DNA of 64,000 bases, from assembly GCF_943734655.1 (NCBI RefSeq), contig NC_071355.1, positions 227,049,027 through 227,113,026 on the forward strand, in the 5' to 3' direction. Shown piece after piece: positions 12,010 to 22,992 of this stretch (its first letter is position 1; every line of letters begins with the position of its first letter). Position numbers and translations under genes: made by a program. The notes beneath the pieces are model-generated. The model ran no database searches, had not been told where the DNA came from, and saw nothing but the letters and a program-made list of their open reading frames with translations. The stretch comes from Sabethes cyaneus. Its lineage: Eukaryota; Arthropoda; Insecta; Diptera; Culicidae.

Positions 12010-13690
12010 AAGTTCAACGTCGCGTCGTAGCGTTGTAGGAGTTGTGTTGGAAAGGCTCAACGGTACGTACGTTCAGAGGTGGACATAAAATCTACCGGCA
12101 AAACACACGAGCTGGGCACAGCTTTCATAGTGATGGGCTAGGTGTGGAACGAAATGGATCCTCGAATGTGCAGGTTGAAAATCAAGGGCCGGTTCGTCAA
12201 CATAAGCGTCATCCACGTGCACAGCCCTTTCCTCAAAAGTACCGATAACGGCAAGGAAGAATTCTACGAACAGTTGGAGCCTGAATTCGACCGTTGTCCA
12301 AAACATGACATCACGAGCATCATTTCCATGCATGGGGCTGCAATTGGGATTTCGATGCCAATGTCGGCCACAACCTGATGATTGGAGGATTTAGCGCACA
12401 CCCAGAATCCGTATCCGACCAACGAAATGGTCCTATGATTTATCGATTTTGTTGCTTCTAAGACCATGGCCATTCGTAGTATCTTCTTACAGCACACACT
12501 CCTACAGAGATACACCTGGAGGTCACCAAATCAGACAGAATCACAGATCGACCACGTTTTGATCGACTGTCGGCACTTTTCAGACATTATCGAAGCGCTA
12601 TTGGTGTTGGTTAAGAGGCACCCAAAATTCTCCATGGTGAACAACATTCGCTACCGACGCCAGCCTCGGTTAAATCTTGCACGGCTAAAGCACTCACCCA
12701 TCGCATTCATTCTAAGTTGCGCTATCGGAAGAGGGCAAGCTGGAAGAAGGCCTTCTAGACAAATGTTGGAACACCAAACAGCCATTAGCAGTGTAGCTGA
12801 GAGCTCCATCGAGCACGTGGCTTGGATTCAGAGGAATGACTGGTTAAACGATGAATGCAAGAGGGTGATGAATGAGGAGAACGTTGCGCGGGAGCCAAAA
12901 ATGCGCAGTGCCACACGTCAGAACATAGAAAAACGCAAACAGAAGTAGATGCAGCGAACCCAAATTTCCTGGAGGAAAAAGCGCTCACTGGAAGAACAGG
13001 AGTATGCGAAGTTGGAGCAACTGCATCGTTCTCGGGAATCGCGAGTTCTACCAGAAACTGAGTGGATCCCGCAAGAGCTTCGATCGTGAGGTGACCGAAA
13101 GGTAGAAACAGTACATCGATGGACACCTGAATGGCGCCCAGGCAGAGAACAGATATGTGAGAATTTATTAAGCTGGCTTTGTTGAAAGACGTTCAACAAC
13201 GAATCGAATATTTGCCTTGCGGTAGATCCTCCATATAGGTCATGAATACAGAATTCCCACACACCACTTATTGTTGACTTCCTAGCTTCATATAATACCA
13301 TCGATCATAAAAAGCTATGGAAAATTAAGAACGAGAACGGTTTCCCTAGGAAGTTGATCAAACTGATCCAATCTACGCCGGCGTGGCGTGGCGTATAGGA
13401 GAACGGAGTATGGAGGCGGAGGATGAACCGTGAACTCGCATAGCTCTATGGCGACCCTAGTATTCAAAAGAAGGCTAAAGCTGGAGCATGTTGCTAGTGT
13501 TCGCCTCAAATCCGGTTGGAACAAGAGGACCAGGGGCGCAGCAAGCTAGATGGTTACCAGGTGGAGCGAGATCTGGCGCAGAGTACACAGTGTCCAAGGA
13601 ATTAGAGACTGGTAGCCCGCAACCGAATGAATTGGAGAAATTTTGTTCATCAGACTATGTCTTAGGATGGCAAATATGGTCTTAGGAAGG
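12010..13690 (+). mobile_element. RTE-like non-LTR retrotransposon remnant (5' endonuclease, linker, RT fragment, 3' end)
   Basis: Reading from 12010, three frames in turn give LINE endonuclease blocks: GGHKIYRQNTRAGHS, then INVHSP-like sequence at 12205-12230, then a TESQIDHVLIDCRHFSDII block at about 12537-12590. The linker (12590-13150) is Arg/Glu-rich. A short RT block follows at 13240-13320 (PTHHLL... then KLWKI in another frame). A carboxy-terminal block is at 13490-13690, ending near an NPVGTRGPGAQQARW motif. Most of the RT palm, including the catalytic aspartates, is missing. The copy is dead. Confidence 0.75.
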
Positions 13691-13700
13691 GAGTATTTAA

Positions 13701-14310
13701 CCTTCATAATGCATTAGAAAAAAGTTACATATAATGCATTGGGGTCGAAAACGACCCAAGTTTTGAAATTGTTCTCATTCATCCATTTTCATTCCGAATT
13801 TCGTTTTCTTTACCTCGTTTGAAAGGTATGAACCAAAACTGGCACCCAAGGTGTGTCAGAGACTATTTGTTGACTAATGGCCACTTCAGCGTCGGTTCCG
13901 GAACATCCACTACCAGGTCCCGGGGGACATTTCTGTACTTCGACTTAATTCATTTTGCGACACATCAAATCACATTGGTTTGATAAAATAAGACTAATGG
14001 AAGTACAATGGGGACATTTTGGACCAAAACGGCCATTTTTCCATCGGTTCCGGAACATCCGGTACCCGGTTTTTGGCGAAAATTTTAAATTTTTGGATGA
14101 CTTATCCTGCGGCACGTCAATTTACATCACCTTGATAACATTAGACTATTGGAAGTATAATGAAGACATTTTGAAGGCAAATGGTCACATTAGCATCAGT
14201 CCCGGAGCATCCGGTACCCGGTTTCTAGGTCTCTAGCTCGTTTCGTTATTGAGTATCGAGCTTTGTAAGTATGCCGATGGGTCGAAAACTACCCCAATGG
14301 ACTAGGAAGG
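13701..14310. mobile_element. TTAA-flanked MITE with internal ~150-bp repeats (piggyBac-like)
   Basis: TTAA occurs on both sides (13697-13700 and 14311-14314). The ends are inverted: CCTTCATAATGCATT at the left and the reverse complement of CCTTCCTAGTCCATT at the right. Just inside the left end is a hairpin, GGGTCG-AAAA-CGACCC (13742-13757), with an imperfect version near 14279-14296. The body contains three tandem units of about 150 bp, each marked by GGTTCCGGAACATCC or a variant (about 13895, 14045 and 14197). It has no coding capacity and sits against the 3' end of a LINE remnant. TTAA target use fits piggyBac-type mobilisation. Confidence 0.7.
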
Positions 14311-14314
14311 TTAA

Positions 14315-16080
14315 ACAGTGAATAATAGCGTTTTCCTTAAGAACGCTGCAATTTTCAGTTTTTCGTATGGTTGGTAACCTTTGATAAGTGAACGTTTGTG
14401 TGACAGAGTCAAACATTGAATGCTTGGTAGATCAAGAATCATGGAAAATAACCAATATGTATAATAGTATAAACATGCCAGTAAGTCAATTCTATTTACT
14501 AGTGAATAATCAATTTGGCAAACTTCAGCAAATATCCCCATTCAAAGCCCGAAAAACTAGCACCATAAAATCCGGCGAACGGAGTGTAAATCGTGTCACA
14601 CACGCAACAAACCTCTTTATTATATGATAGTTTGTAGCTGTACATTGGATACTAGTTTGCAGTGTATCAGTACGGATAGTGTGTATCAAGAACCGGTTAT
14701 GCCCACAGAAACGGGAAGATATGTCCCGAGGGAAATAAGGTCGAACCAACGCCGCTTAGCGAATGCAAGTCTGCTCCACACCGTGTAACTATCAGTCGGG
14801 AAAAAGTTGTCAAGTTTGCAAAATCTGTGTTTATCTCTTTTTTCACTTTCTGTCTTGACACTACTTCTGGTTGTGGTTACGGTTCCAATTGTGGCTGACG
14901 ATCATTAGTACTGACTGAATCTTTACCAGCGAAAAGAGAAAACCCACCGAAGTCCCACCGGCAGCTGTAATAACGGTTTTCTGGATTCCGCCAGAGTATT
15001 TGTTGCATTCAAACTGGAATCAAAATAAAAGAACCAAGAGGAGATTCGAGTTGAAACTCAACGTTAAAACGTGCCATAGACGGGAAACCTGCACACTGGA
15101 CTGAGCCAATCGAGTCTGGATGGCTGTTCACGGTGGCGCAGCAGTTGAGATGCCGAAAACCATTACGTTGCATTATTTTTCTCGTCTCACGGAGAAGATG
15201 AGCTAACCGAATCGCCAACGAAGCAAATCACTTGATTCTACGATGATGTCGCCATTACACAACGACCCCCAGTGCAGATGACATCAGCGGAAAATGCTTA
15301 ATGTCGATGCTGGCTGACGGCAGCCGGCAGCCGACAACAACAGTGGGGATGGGAAAGTTGGCAGATAGTCCGGAAATTGGTGTTGTTCAACAATAGTGCG
15401 ATTTTTCGGAAGGAGTTCCAGCGGAGTACGGTGAATTGTTAGAAAATTATTTCATTATGTCGTTTCCACAGAGGTGTCTATCGCGGGTAAAATGTTATGA
15501 CAAATTGGTAACATTTGTGTGCATTAAATCCACACGGTTGGACAATGCTTAAAAATTATCAATAACGATGCGTTTTTGGGGCAATTGAATGTTTCATTTT
15601 AACATTCAATAACGTATTACATGATAATTTAAATAGAAAACCTAAGCATATTTGAGTTGCTTTCGTGATATTATTGAAAAACAGAACGAAAAGCAAGATC
15701 GTGACAAATAACTTACCACCTTTCGATGTGCTGCCCATTAAAACTGCTGACAAGTCCAAACGATCCACGTAAGTCCATGGTTTGCAACAGCTAGTCGTAA
15801 AGTACTTACAGCCATAGAGACTACCAATGCCAAACATTTTTCCAGATTGGTCTCCACTGTAGCCATAGCCAAAGCGTCCGACACCGCGTCACGGTAGAGG
15901 AAATTTCATGAATATGAACAAAAAGTACAAACAAAAGCAACAAAAAAAGGTGCAAAAGCAAACCTGCAAATAGGAAAGAATGAAAAGCCTCAACGTTTTC
16001 AACTGGAAAAAGCAACAACAACAAAGCATGCAGCACACTCGCATATATCAAGCTAAACGAGGGTTTTTTTATTTAATATG
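14315..16080. other. intergenic DNA, no supported gene
   Basis: Short open frames on both strands only. On the minus strand, 15830-15900 can be read as a Gly/Tyr-rich peptide (GVGRFGYGYSG) ending at a GTAAGT, but there is no acceptor or start for it. Confidence 0.4.
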
Positions 16081-16084
16081 TAGG

Positions 16085-16240
16085 TATATAAGAGGGCAGA
16101 ACCGTTCAAAAATAATAACAAAATACACGTTAGTGTCGAGTCAGGCCAACACCGAACAGCGAACGATTGAACGAGAGTCGGGGCACAGAAACGGTTTCGA
16201 GTTCGATTGATTATTAAAAAATGCGTAGCGTCGTCGTAAG
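16085..16240 (+). promoter_or_regulatory. possible TATA promoter with a tiny first coding exon
   Basis: TATATAAG at 16085-16092 is a good TATA box. An ATG at 16221 opens five codons (MRSVV) that end exactly at a strong donor, GTAAGA (16236-16241). Short first exons of this kind are common in insect secreted and cuticular protein genes. I could not find a matching second exon downstream, and no good initiator sits 30 bases after the TATA box. It may be a chance combination or the front of a gene disrupted by the transposons after 16.6 kb. Confidence 0.2.
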
Positions 16241-16980
16241 ATGTTACAGCCGTTTCGCAGGCAATATTGTGACTTTAGTAGTATTTGCCAATAACTGCAC
16301 TATAATTTCACAACTCGTCAACGATAAATTGTGCCGCGAAAACAATGCGCGCTTCATCATAACCATAGTTTTGCGACCTGCAGAGCTGTTCTCATGATGC
16401 CGCAGGGATTGGTTCAGAGATGGACTCCTATAGATTGTTTTGTTTGGAAAGTGGGCACAAAAAACAGTTGTATGGTTAATAGAAATGAGGTTTTGTTAAT
16501 AATACATATGACTAAATGCTTGAAGCTTGAAACTAATAACTATATTTTTGACAATTCGAATAATTATTATTGTAGCAAACTATTAGTGCACCGGAAAATT
16601 ACGTCAAGAAGAGAGGTGGGACCGAAAAATTGTGGAAGGGGAGGCAAAATAAGGTAAAAGGTTTTGTTTTTTCTTTACCATAACGATTTACAGAGAGAAA
16701 ACATATGTAAAAGTGGCTCTGGATCAGCAGGTGGAGCTAACAAAGGGGGGCGGAGGAGTTTGAGCTGACAATGAAAGAGCGACGTCCAAATGAGGAGAAT
16801 ATGTTTTGTTTTTCGATTTAAGAGGTATCAAATTCACTTTGCCCGCTTTTTTATAAAGTTTTTTTTTGCATAAAGTATTTAGAAACTATTAGATAATATT
16901 CATGAGATTAGGCTTAATATAAAAAATGTGCATTGGCTTTTGGTTATGACTATGTGCTTTAATTGGAAAATAGGAGCTGG
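16241..16980. other. intergenic DNA with Helitron-body-like sequence
   Basis: No gene seen. From about 16600 the sequence (AGAGGTGGGACCG, then an AAAGGTTTTGTTTTTTC-like block) resembles internal blocks of the Helitron at 17148-18354, so this is probably a degraded partial copy. Confidence 0.4.
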
Positions 16981-16982
16981 TA

Positions 16983-18694
16983 CCGAATGGCCGAAACACA
17001 AATGGCCGAATTTCAACAACAGTCAGAGAAGGCCGAAATTGCGTTTGGCCGAATTCTCGGAATGCCTAAATAACTATGCAAACTATGAATTGGCAAGCAG
17101 TTAATAAATAACTTTAATCAAACAATAAACCAAAATTAGCAACACAATCTATATATATAAAAGTGAGCGTGAGTTTGTTTGTATGTTTGTATGTTCCACC
17201 ATAATTCCAGAACGCCTTGACCGATCTCCATCAAACTTGGCACACATATTCCTTGATATAAGGGAATCAGCACTGGGGGTTTGATAAGAGGGGGGGTGAT
17301 TTTTCGTAACAGAGGGGGGAAGCCATAACTCCGAAATGCCTGGACGGTTCTTTACCAAACTTGGCATACATGTTCCTTGACATAAGGGAATCAGTACTGG
17401 GGGGTTGAAAAAAGGGAGGGGGTTCGTAAAGGAATCAGAATTGAAGAGGTTGAGAAAAGGGGGAGGTTCATAACAGTGGGGAAGGCCCTAACTCCGAAAC
17501 GCCTGGATGGTACTTCATCAAACTTGGCATACTTGACATATGGGAATCAGCACTGGGAGGTTGCTAAAAGAGGGGGCCCTACAAGGGGCTAAGTAAAAGG
17601 GAATGCGTTTCTCTTTCATTTAAACCGATTGTTGATTTCAGATAATCGCCGCCACCGCAATGTTTGTTCGATTTAACCGATTTAAACCGATTGCAGTTGT
17701 GCAAATAACTTTGAGAAAAGAGGTGGTTCCACCGAAGAGGAATATATGGTAAAAAAGACCTTTGTTTAGTTTCCATTATAGTGATTTTCATAGAGTAAAC
17801 CAATGCCTAATTAGCTACGTGACAGAAGAGGGCACTGACTGGTAAGGAATCCACAAGTAGGGGGACGAAGAACGTGAGTATGAATGTATGTTTCGCCATA
17901 GCTCCGGGACTTTTGGACTGTTCTTCATTAAACGTCGTTTATCAAACACATGTATTTTGGCATAAAAGAATCAGCGCAGGGGGGTTGACAAAAGCGGGAG
18001 ATTGTCTCTTTACAAGGGGAAAGAAAGGTGGGGTGCGTAAAGGGGTGCGTTTCTCTTGCAATTGGAACGATAACAGTTATACAAGTTCCTGGATTTCTGA
18101 AAGGGGGGATACAGTGGCCATTAACAAAGAGAAGGTTCAAAAACGATTTTTTGTCGAGTTATAGAGATTTCCGGGAAGAAGTCAGATTTACAAGTGGCTC
18201 GGGGACAACATGAGGGAAACTGACAAAGAGAGTAGACACATTAAAATGAAAAAAGGGTTTGGGTTTTTGCATTATGAGAATTTTCGTTACAATAACAGAT
18301 GCACAAGTGACTGAGAGGCAAAGGGGCCCCGAGTAAGATCGGGTAATCAGCTAGTTTACTATAAAACAAAAAAAAACATGCTTCAAGAAAGCCCTTGTTT
18401 AGCGGTTAATAAAAGCGCAACTGCGTCAACAAAATTTTTGTTGCTCATTTTGTGAGCATTTACATATTTTGAATAGATTTTCTTTATCTATTTCTTTCCG
18501 CGAATTTGGAATATCCTCCTGAAGAACCCTTAACATTTTCCCCCTCTATTGCCTTTTGTCGGCCGCAGGTCGCGAGTGTGCGCCGGCAAATTTTGCCGAG
18601 ATTTTTAATTGTGTGGGTGACGTTCGGCCATTCGTGTTTCAGCCTTTTGTGATACGGCCATTCGTGATTCGACCGTTTGTGCTCCGGACATTCG
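16983..18694. mobile_element. foldback-type DNA element with GGCCGAAT subrepeats, split by a Helitron
   Basis: The left end starts after TA (16981-16982) with CCGAATGGCCGAAACACAAA. The right end, read inward on the other strand from TA at 18695-18696, gives CGAATGTCCGGAGCACAAAC, a matching terminal inverted repeat. Both ends carry further copies of a GGCCGAAT-type motif (left about 17000, 17028 and 17044; right about 18630-18680). Without the Helitron the element would be about 505 bp, non-coding and flanked by TA, as in Tc1/mariner-class MITEs. Confidence 0.5.
17148..18354 (+). mobile_element. non-autonomous Helitron, both ends intact
   Basis: The 5' end is TC (TCTATATATATAAAAGTGAG) directly after an A. 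The 3' end is CTAG followed by T. A hairpin, CCCGA-GTAAGA-TCGGG (18328-18343), ends seven bases before the CTAG. TC start, CTRR end with a preceding hairpin and A|T insertion without target duplication are the defining Helitron marks. The 1207-bp body has no Rep/helicase frame. It consists of degenerate tandem units of about 160 bp rich in G-runs, with TTCCTTGATATAAGGGAATC-type cores. Confidence 0.75.
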
Positions 18695-18734
18695 TAGGTA
18701 ATCCGAAAATAGCTTGATTAAACGGTGCTTATTA

Positions 18735-19095
18735 CCCCATGCACCCCTACATGTTCCTTGATATACGGGAATTAGTTCAGGAGAGTTGACAAAAGGGTTG
18801 TCCTAAAATGATGGACGGAAGATTCAAATAAGGAAGATTGGCTTTTGGAACAGTGGTCGGAAGATAAGAGGGGGTCTGAAAAGCATGGGACAAAGGCAGA
18901 GGTTGAAATAAAGAAAAAAATTTGAATTTTTGAAAGAAAATAAATAGACGAAAGAAACAGTAGTGGCTGGAGACAAAAGTGGGACACAGGAGGGGGAGAG
19001 AAGGTTTAAAAGAGGGGGTGGAACGTCTAAATGAGGTGTGAGGGTTTTTTGCGTTATTGGAATTTTGTAACGTAAAAGATGTGCGTATGCATATG
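18735..19095 (+). mobile_element. Helitron body fragment
   Basis: ACATGTTCCTTGATATACGG at about 18749-18768 and the following G-rich blocks match the internal units of the Helitron 400 bp upstream. Neither terminus is present. It lies just outside the right end of the foldback element. Confidence 0.5.
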
Positions 19096-20000
19096 GACCC
19101 TTAAAGTTATGTAAATTATTTTCGCCATACTGTAAGGTGCCGCGGTGCAATCTGATTGGCACAGCGACACTCGGTGATTTCATTTCAGTGAATATCAAAA
19201 GCCAATGTAACAAATTTGACCAAAAATTAAAATAACATGCCATATGAATGAAACATTGAACTTTGGTAGATAGATGTCAATCGCTGTGTTTTATGACACT
19301 CTTCCAAAATACAGTAATTTCTCCTATCGATAAAAGCGACGGACACCTTATACTTCATGGCATAGCAATCAATGTACAAAGTTTGAATACATGGATCCTG
19401 AGCCATCCCAAATTTACGGTGTAACAAGAAATTCGGAATTGGCAAAGGAAACTGATTGGAAAATTGATTGCCCTAGTAGCACAGATGTTACAAACCGGTT
19501 TTGGCAACCGATTTGCGACTAATTTTAGTGATAAATGAGTTGATAAACAACTAAAAGTGCCATATGTGTGCTGCTGCGTGGCAAGTAGTGGTTCTTTTCA
19601 AACGAAATCTAAAGCATTATTCGAATGCCAGGGTAAAATTAGCAGTACTTTCGCAATCCTATATCCAGAAAGCAAGGTGGGGCCTACATTTGTGTACGAA
19701 AATTCATTAATTGTTTTAACTCAATTCTAGTGGCACATGATTCTTTTGTTTAAATTCTATTGGCACATAGATAAAATCAACATTGCGGGAAAGAACACAG
19801 AACTGTAACGTTGAAATGAAAGAATTTAAACATCCATAAACTTCACTGCATGAAGTTCAACCGTTTGTGAGTATATGGTCAGTACTTGTGGCTTGAGCAG
19901 CACGTATATGGTATATGGTTGGATACATTAATATCCACCTTTTAAATATGTTATATGATTGTAACAGTGAACGAACAATAACTCCTCCTCTAGGATCATA
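19096..20000. other. intergenic DNA, nothing recognised
   Basis: AT-rich; no coding, RNA or repeat signal that I can support. Confidence 0.4.
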
Positions 20001-21440
20001 AAGCCAGAGTAGCTTGTGATGCATCAAGAATCTCTTTTCACTGTACTGGGTCCTGGGCTACTCGTCGTCTATTCGTTAAGCGTCTCGACACTCGCAAGTC
20101 GGCTTCAATCTAATCGAGCCGTCTAGCATCTAGGTTGCTTCTGTTTCTAGTACCAGTGGGGGTCTTAAAAAAAATAGATTTCACTGCGCAGTCGTCCGGC
20201 TTCCTTGCGACGTGGTCAACCCACCGTAGTCTCCCGTCTTTCGCCAGCTTGGAGTCTCTCCAAGTAGTGCCTGAAGCCTCAGGTTCTTACACCTACGTCA
20301 CACTCCGTTTTCCATTGGTACTCTACCAAAAGCAGTCCGCAACCCGCTTCGTTGAAATACGACAGGTGTACGTATGTCTTCCGTAAGCAAAATTACAACG
20401 GTCTCAAGTTCATAGAAGACTACCGGTCTGATTAGCGTTTTGTACATCGTCAGCATTGTGCGGCAATGTATGCTCCTTGATCGAAGCGTCTCGCGGACGA
20501 AAAAGTAGGCCCGACTTCCAGCTTGAACGCGTTGTTGAATCACTTGACTCAAATTATTATCGGTGGTGACTAGAGATCCCAAATACATGAAATCATCAAC
20601 CATTTTTAGTTCATTGCCGTCAATAGTCACTGTGTTTAAGAGGCGAACGTTGTTTTCTCTGAAGCCTTTTCCTACCTTATATTTGGGTTTTGACGCACGT
20701 ACATTACCACTGTCATCCCAAAGGTTTTAGTAATGATGTCAAACTCGAGTACAGTAGAGAGGAATTCTTAAAATGGCAAGAGTCACCCCGGTTTTATGCT
20801 GATAGGGTGAAGAAGTAAGCAAGTCAAGATCGTTTGCGAAGGCGAAGAATTGGTTACTTTCGCTGAAGACCATTCCTCTTGTCTTGATGTCCGTTCACCG
20901 GATCACACCTTCCATAGTGATCCATAATGATTAAATACCAATACAGCACAATCCAACCCCTTGTCGCAACCTTCTGCGCGATTCAAAATTGACTCAAGAG
21001 TACCCACGAAGCACGCACGTAGCACGTCATTTGATTCACAATAGTTTTGATCAGCCGCATCAGTTTGTCCGGAAACCGTTCTTTTGCATAATCTGCCATA
21101 TTTTTCGCGCTCGACTGTATCATACGTTGCTCTGAAATCCACGAAAATACAGTGCGTGGGCAGTAGGCACGTTGTACACCTGACATTCCTGAAGGATTTG
21201 TCGGAGTGTGAAAATTTGATCAATAGTAGCACGCGGCCTGCCTAATCCTGGGAGAGCACCTTATAGGCAACGTTGATCCGCGTAATACCGTGGTAATTAT
21301 AGTACTCGAGCCGAACGCCCCGTTTGTAGGTGGGACAAACCACACCTTCCATCCATTCCTCTGATTACTGGTTACTCCTCCTTCCAAATTCTTGAAATTA
21401 TCGAGTGATGTGTCGTTCCTTACCACTTTTGTAGAGTACC
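20001..21440 (-). mobile_element. RTE-like non-LTR retrotransposon remnant (RT to 3' end)
   Basis: On the minus strand 21232-20903 encodes an RT segment (PTHCIFVDFRATYDTVE). 20900-20640 carries a broken palm region (FAFANDLD where FADD is expected). 20630-20298 carries the thumb region (MYLGSLVTTDNN and TMYKTLIRPVVFY). 20290-20010 carries a degraded carboxy terminus with a PTGTRNRS motif. Frameshifts and stops occur throughout. At 20747-20822 a 76-bp fragment in the opposite orientation interrupts it. Confidence 0.75.
20747..20822 (+). mobile_element. 5'-truncated LINE tail inserted into another LINE
   Basis: GAGTACAGTAGAGAGGAATT and the following bases match the + strand LINE 3' end at about 31999-32070. 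The piece ends in an AGAAGTAAGC tail. It is flanked by GTCAAACTC (20738-20746) and GTCAAGATC (20823-20831), a 7 of 9 match that looks like a decayed target-site duplication. The surrounding LINE reads on the opposite strand. Confidence 0.5.
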
Positions 21441-22957
21441 GACGGAAGTTGTTAGAAGAACAGTATGTTTTTTGAATAATGTACTGAATTTCATTTATAA
21501 ATTACTATTATAAGCCGAGAAGTAGCATTAATGTTAGTTCTGGAAACGAAAGCACAGAAATTCAATCTCGAAACTTGGATAAACAGAAGGAACTGCGGAA
21601 ACATAAGAGGCACACCAAGTCGGAAGAAAACCAAAGTAAAAACACAACATGTAAAATGATAAACGAAGTACCGCTATGTTTAATGGTCTCTTCATAGCCA
21701 TATTTTCCTTCTCGCATACTTGCGCCTGTCTGTGGTGATGTACGATCTTCACGAATGCAATCGTATAACACATGAGCCGGCATGATGCCTCAAACACATG
21801 CAGCTCATTTGTGAAAAGTGCGCTGCTAGGCCGGCTGCAGTATTTACTATATTATTATTTGTACGTCAAAAGCTCCCTCTCTCTCTCAGAGCTTTGAAAC
21901 CCCGGAACAATAGTGTAGTGGTAGTGCGCTGCCGGTCGAACTCGAACGTGATCTTGATGGAGAAAAGATCATTCAGAAGTAAAAACCTGTGTGCATACAA
22001 ATACTACCGTAGCGGGATGGGATGACCGGCGGCCGACTGCCGTTTGGATTATTGGTGACGTTGATCGACATGACTGCTGCAGCAGCATGACTCGTGGCCC
22101 CTGCCAATGTCGCCCGAAGAAATGAAATAAGGTGAAGATGAAACCTGTTTCTGAATGTGAAACTAATGTTGAAAAATAGTAGAATCAAATTCTAGCTGGC
22201 AATAACCGGTCCGGATGGTGCAGTAAGGTGCCATCTTGGTCTGTATGCCTAATTAAATTAGAATAAAATTTCAACTAATAATTTAAAAAGTAATTCTTGA
22301 GTGAATGAAAGTACGTAAGAACATTTTCCTGGTTTTCATTTACATGCGAAACTGTAGAATGGAAGTTTGTTTATGTGTAACTGTGTGTAATAGCATCCCA
22401 TCTTAGCACAATGTTCTAATTAGCACAGTGAATGTAACGCTTGAGTCACAGTTCTGATCTCATCTTTTGAATGAAATTGCGTCTTGAAGGTGAAATTTAT
22501 ATTTTAGATGCGATATTAAGAATATTGATAGATTAACTCAAAAAAATTACAATTAAAAGCAAAACTTAGAACATTGTAGCATAGTAGATTTGACCGTTTC
22601 CGCGAGATACTTTTTTGCAGTAGATTCGTGACGTGAAGCAATCCTGCTATTACGATCACTTCCTTCCGCGTTTATAGGTTTTCAACAACAAAACGTGCTT
22701 CCAAACATAAAAGCATACGTTACCAACTACGACAAGTTCGCATTTTTTTGGCTCCCTGCTGTTTTAAATTACGAAAACATGTGTTTAACTATAAATGAGC
22801 AAAGCTCCGGTTTGATATGAATGTACCGTATGACACCCACTAAATACTGTCCACGTCTAAATCTTTCGTAATTTCCTTCTACAGATTGTTCGACCGGCGA
22901 GACCGAATCCGAATACGGTCACGAAAAGAAAAAAAACCTTCGTGGTTCACTACCCAG
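21441..22957. other. upstream region of ck, no supported gene
   Basis: No convincing coding exon. 21780-22100 is relatively GC-rich with a CT microsatellite (about 21872-21886) and may belong to a regulatory region, but nothing specific can be named. Confidence 0.35.
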
Positions 22958-22992
22958 TCAGTATCACCCAGAAGACAACCTTCGACGGACGG
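22958..22992 (+). promoter_or_regulatory. candidate ck core promoter: initiator plus DPE
   Basis: TCAGTA at 22958-22963 matches the arthropod initiator, with the A at 22960 as +1. GGACG begins exactly at +28 (22987), the fixed position of the downstream promoter element (RGWYV). No TATA box lies 30 bases upstream, as expected for a DPE promoter. It is about 1.6 kb upstream of the first ck coding exon on the same strand, in a locally GC-richer stretch. The donor of the presumed 5' UTR exon could not be fixed. Confidence 0.4.

Noticed and set aside
12466..12948. 160-codon open frame that could pass for a host gene
   Set aside because: The ESQIDHVLIDCRHFSDII block identifies LINE endonuclease; it is part of the 12.0-13.7 kb retroelement.
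15821..15900. Gly/Tyr-rich minus-strand reading before a GTAAGT
   Set aside because: No acceptor, start codon or second exon; too short to support a cuticle-type gene.
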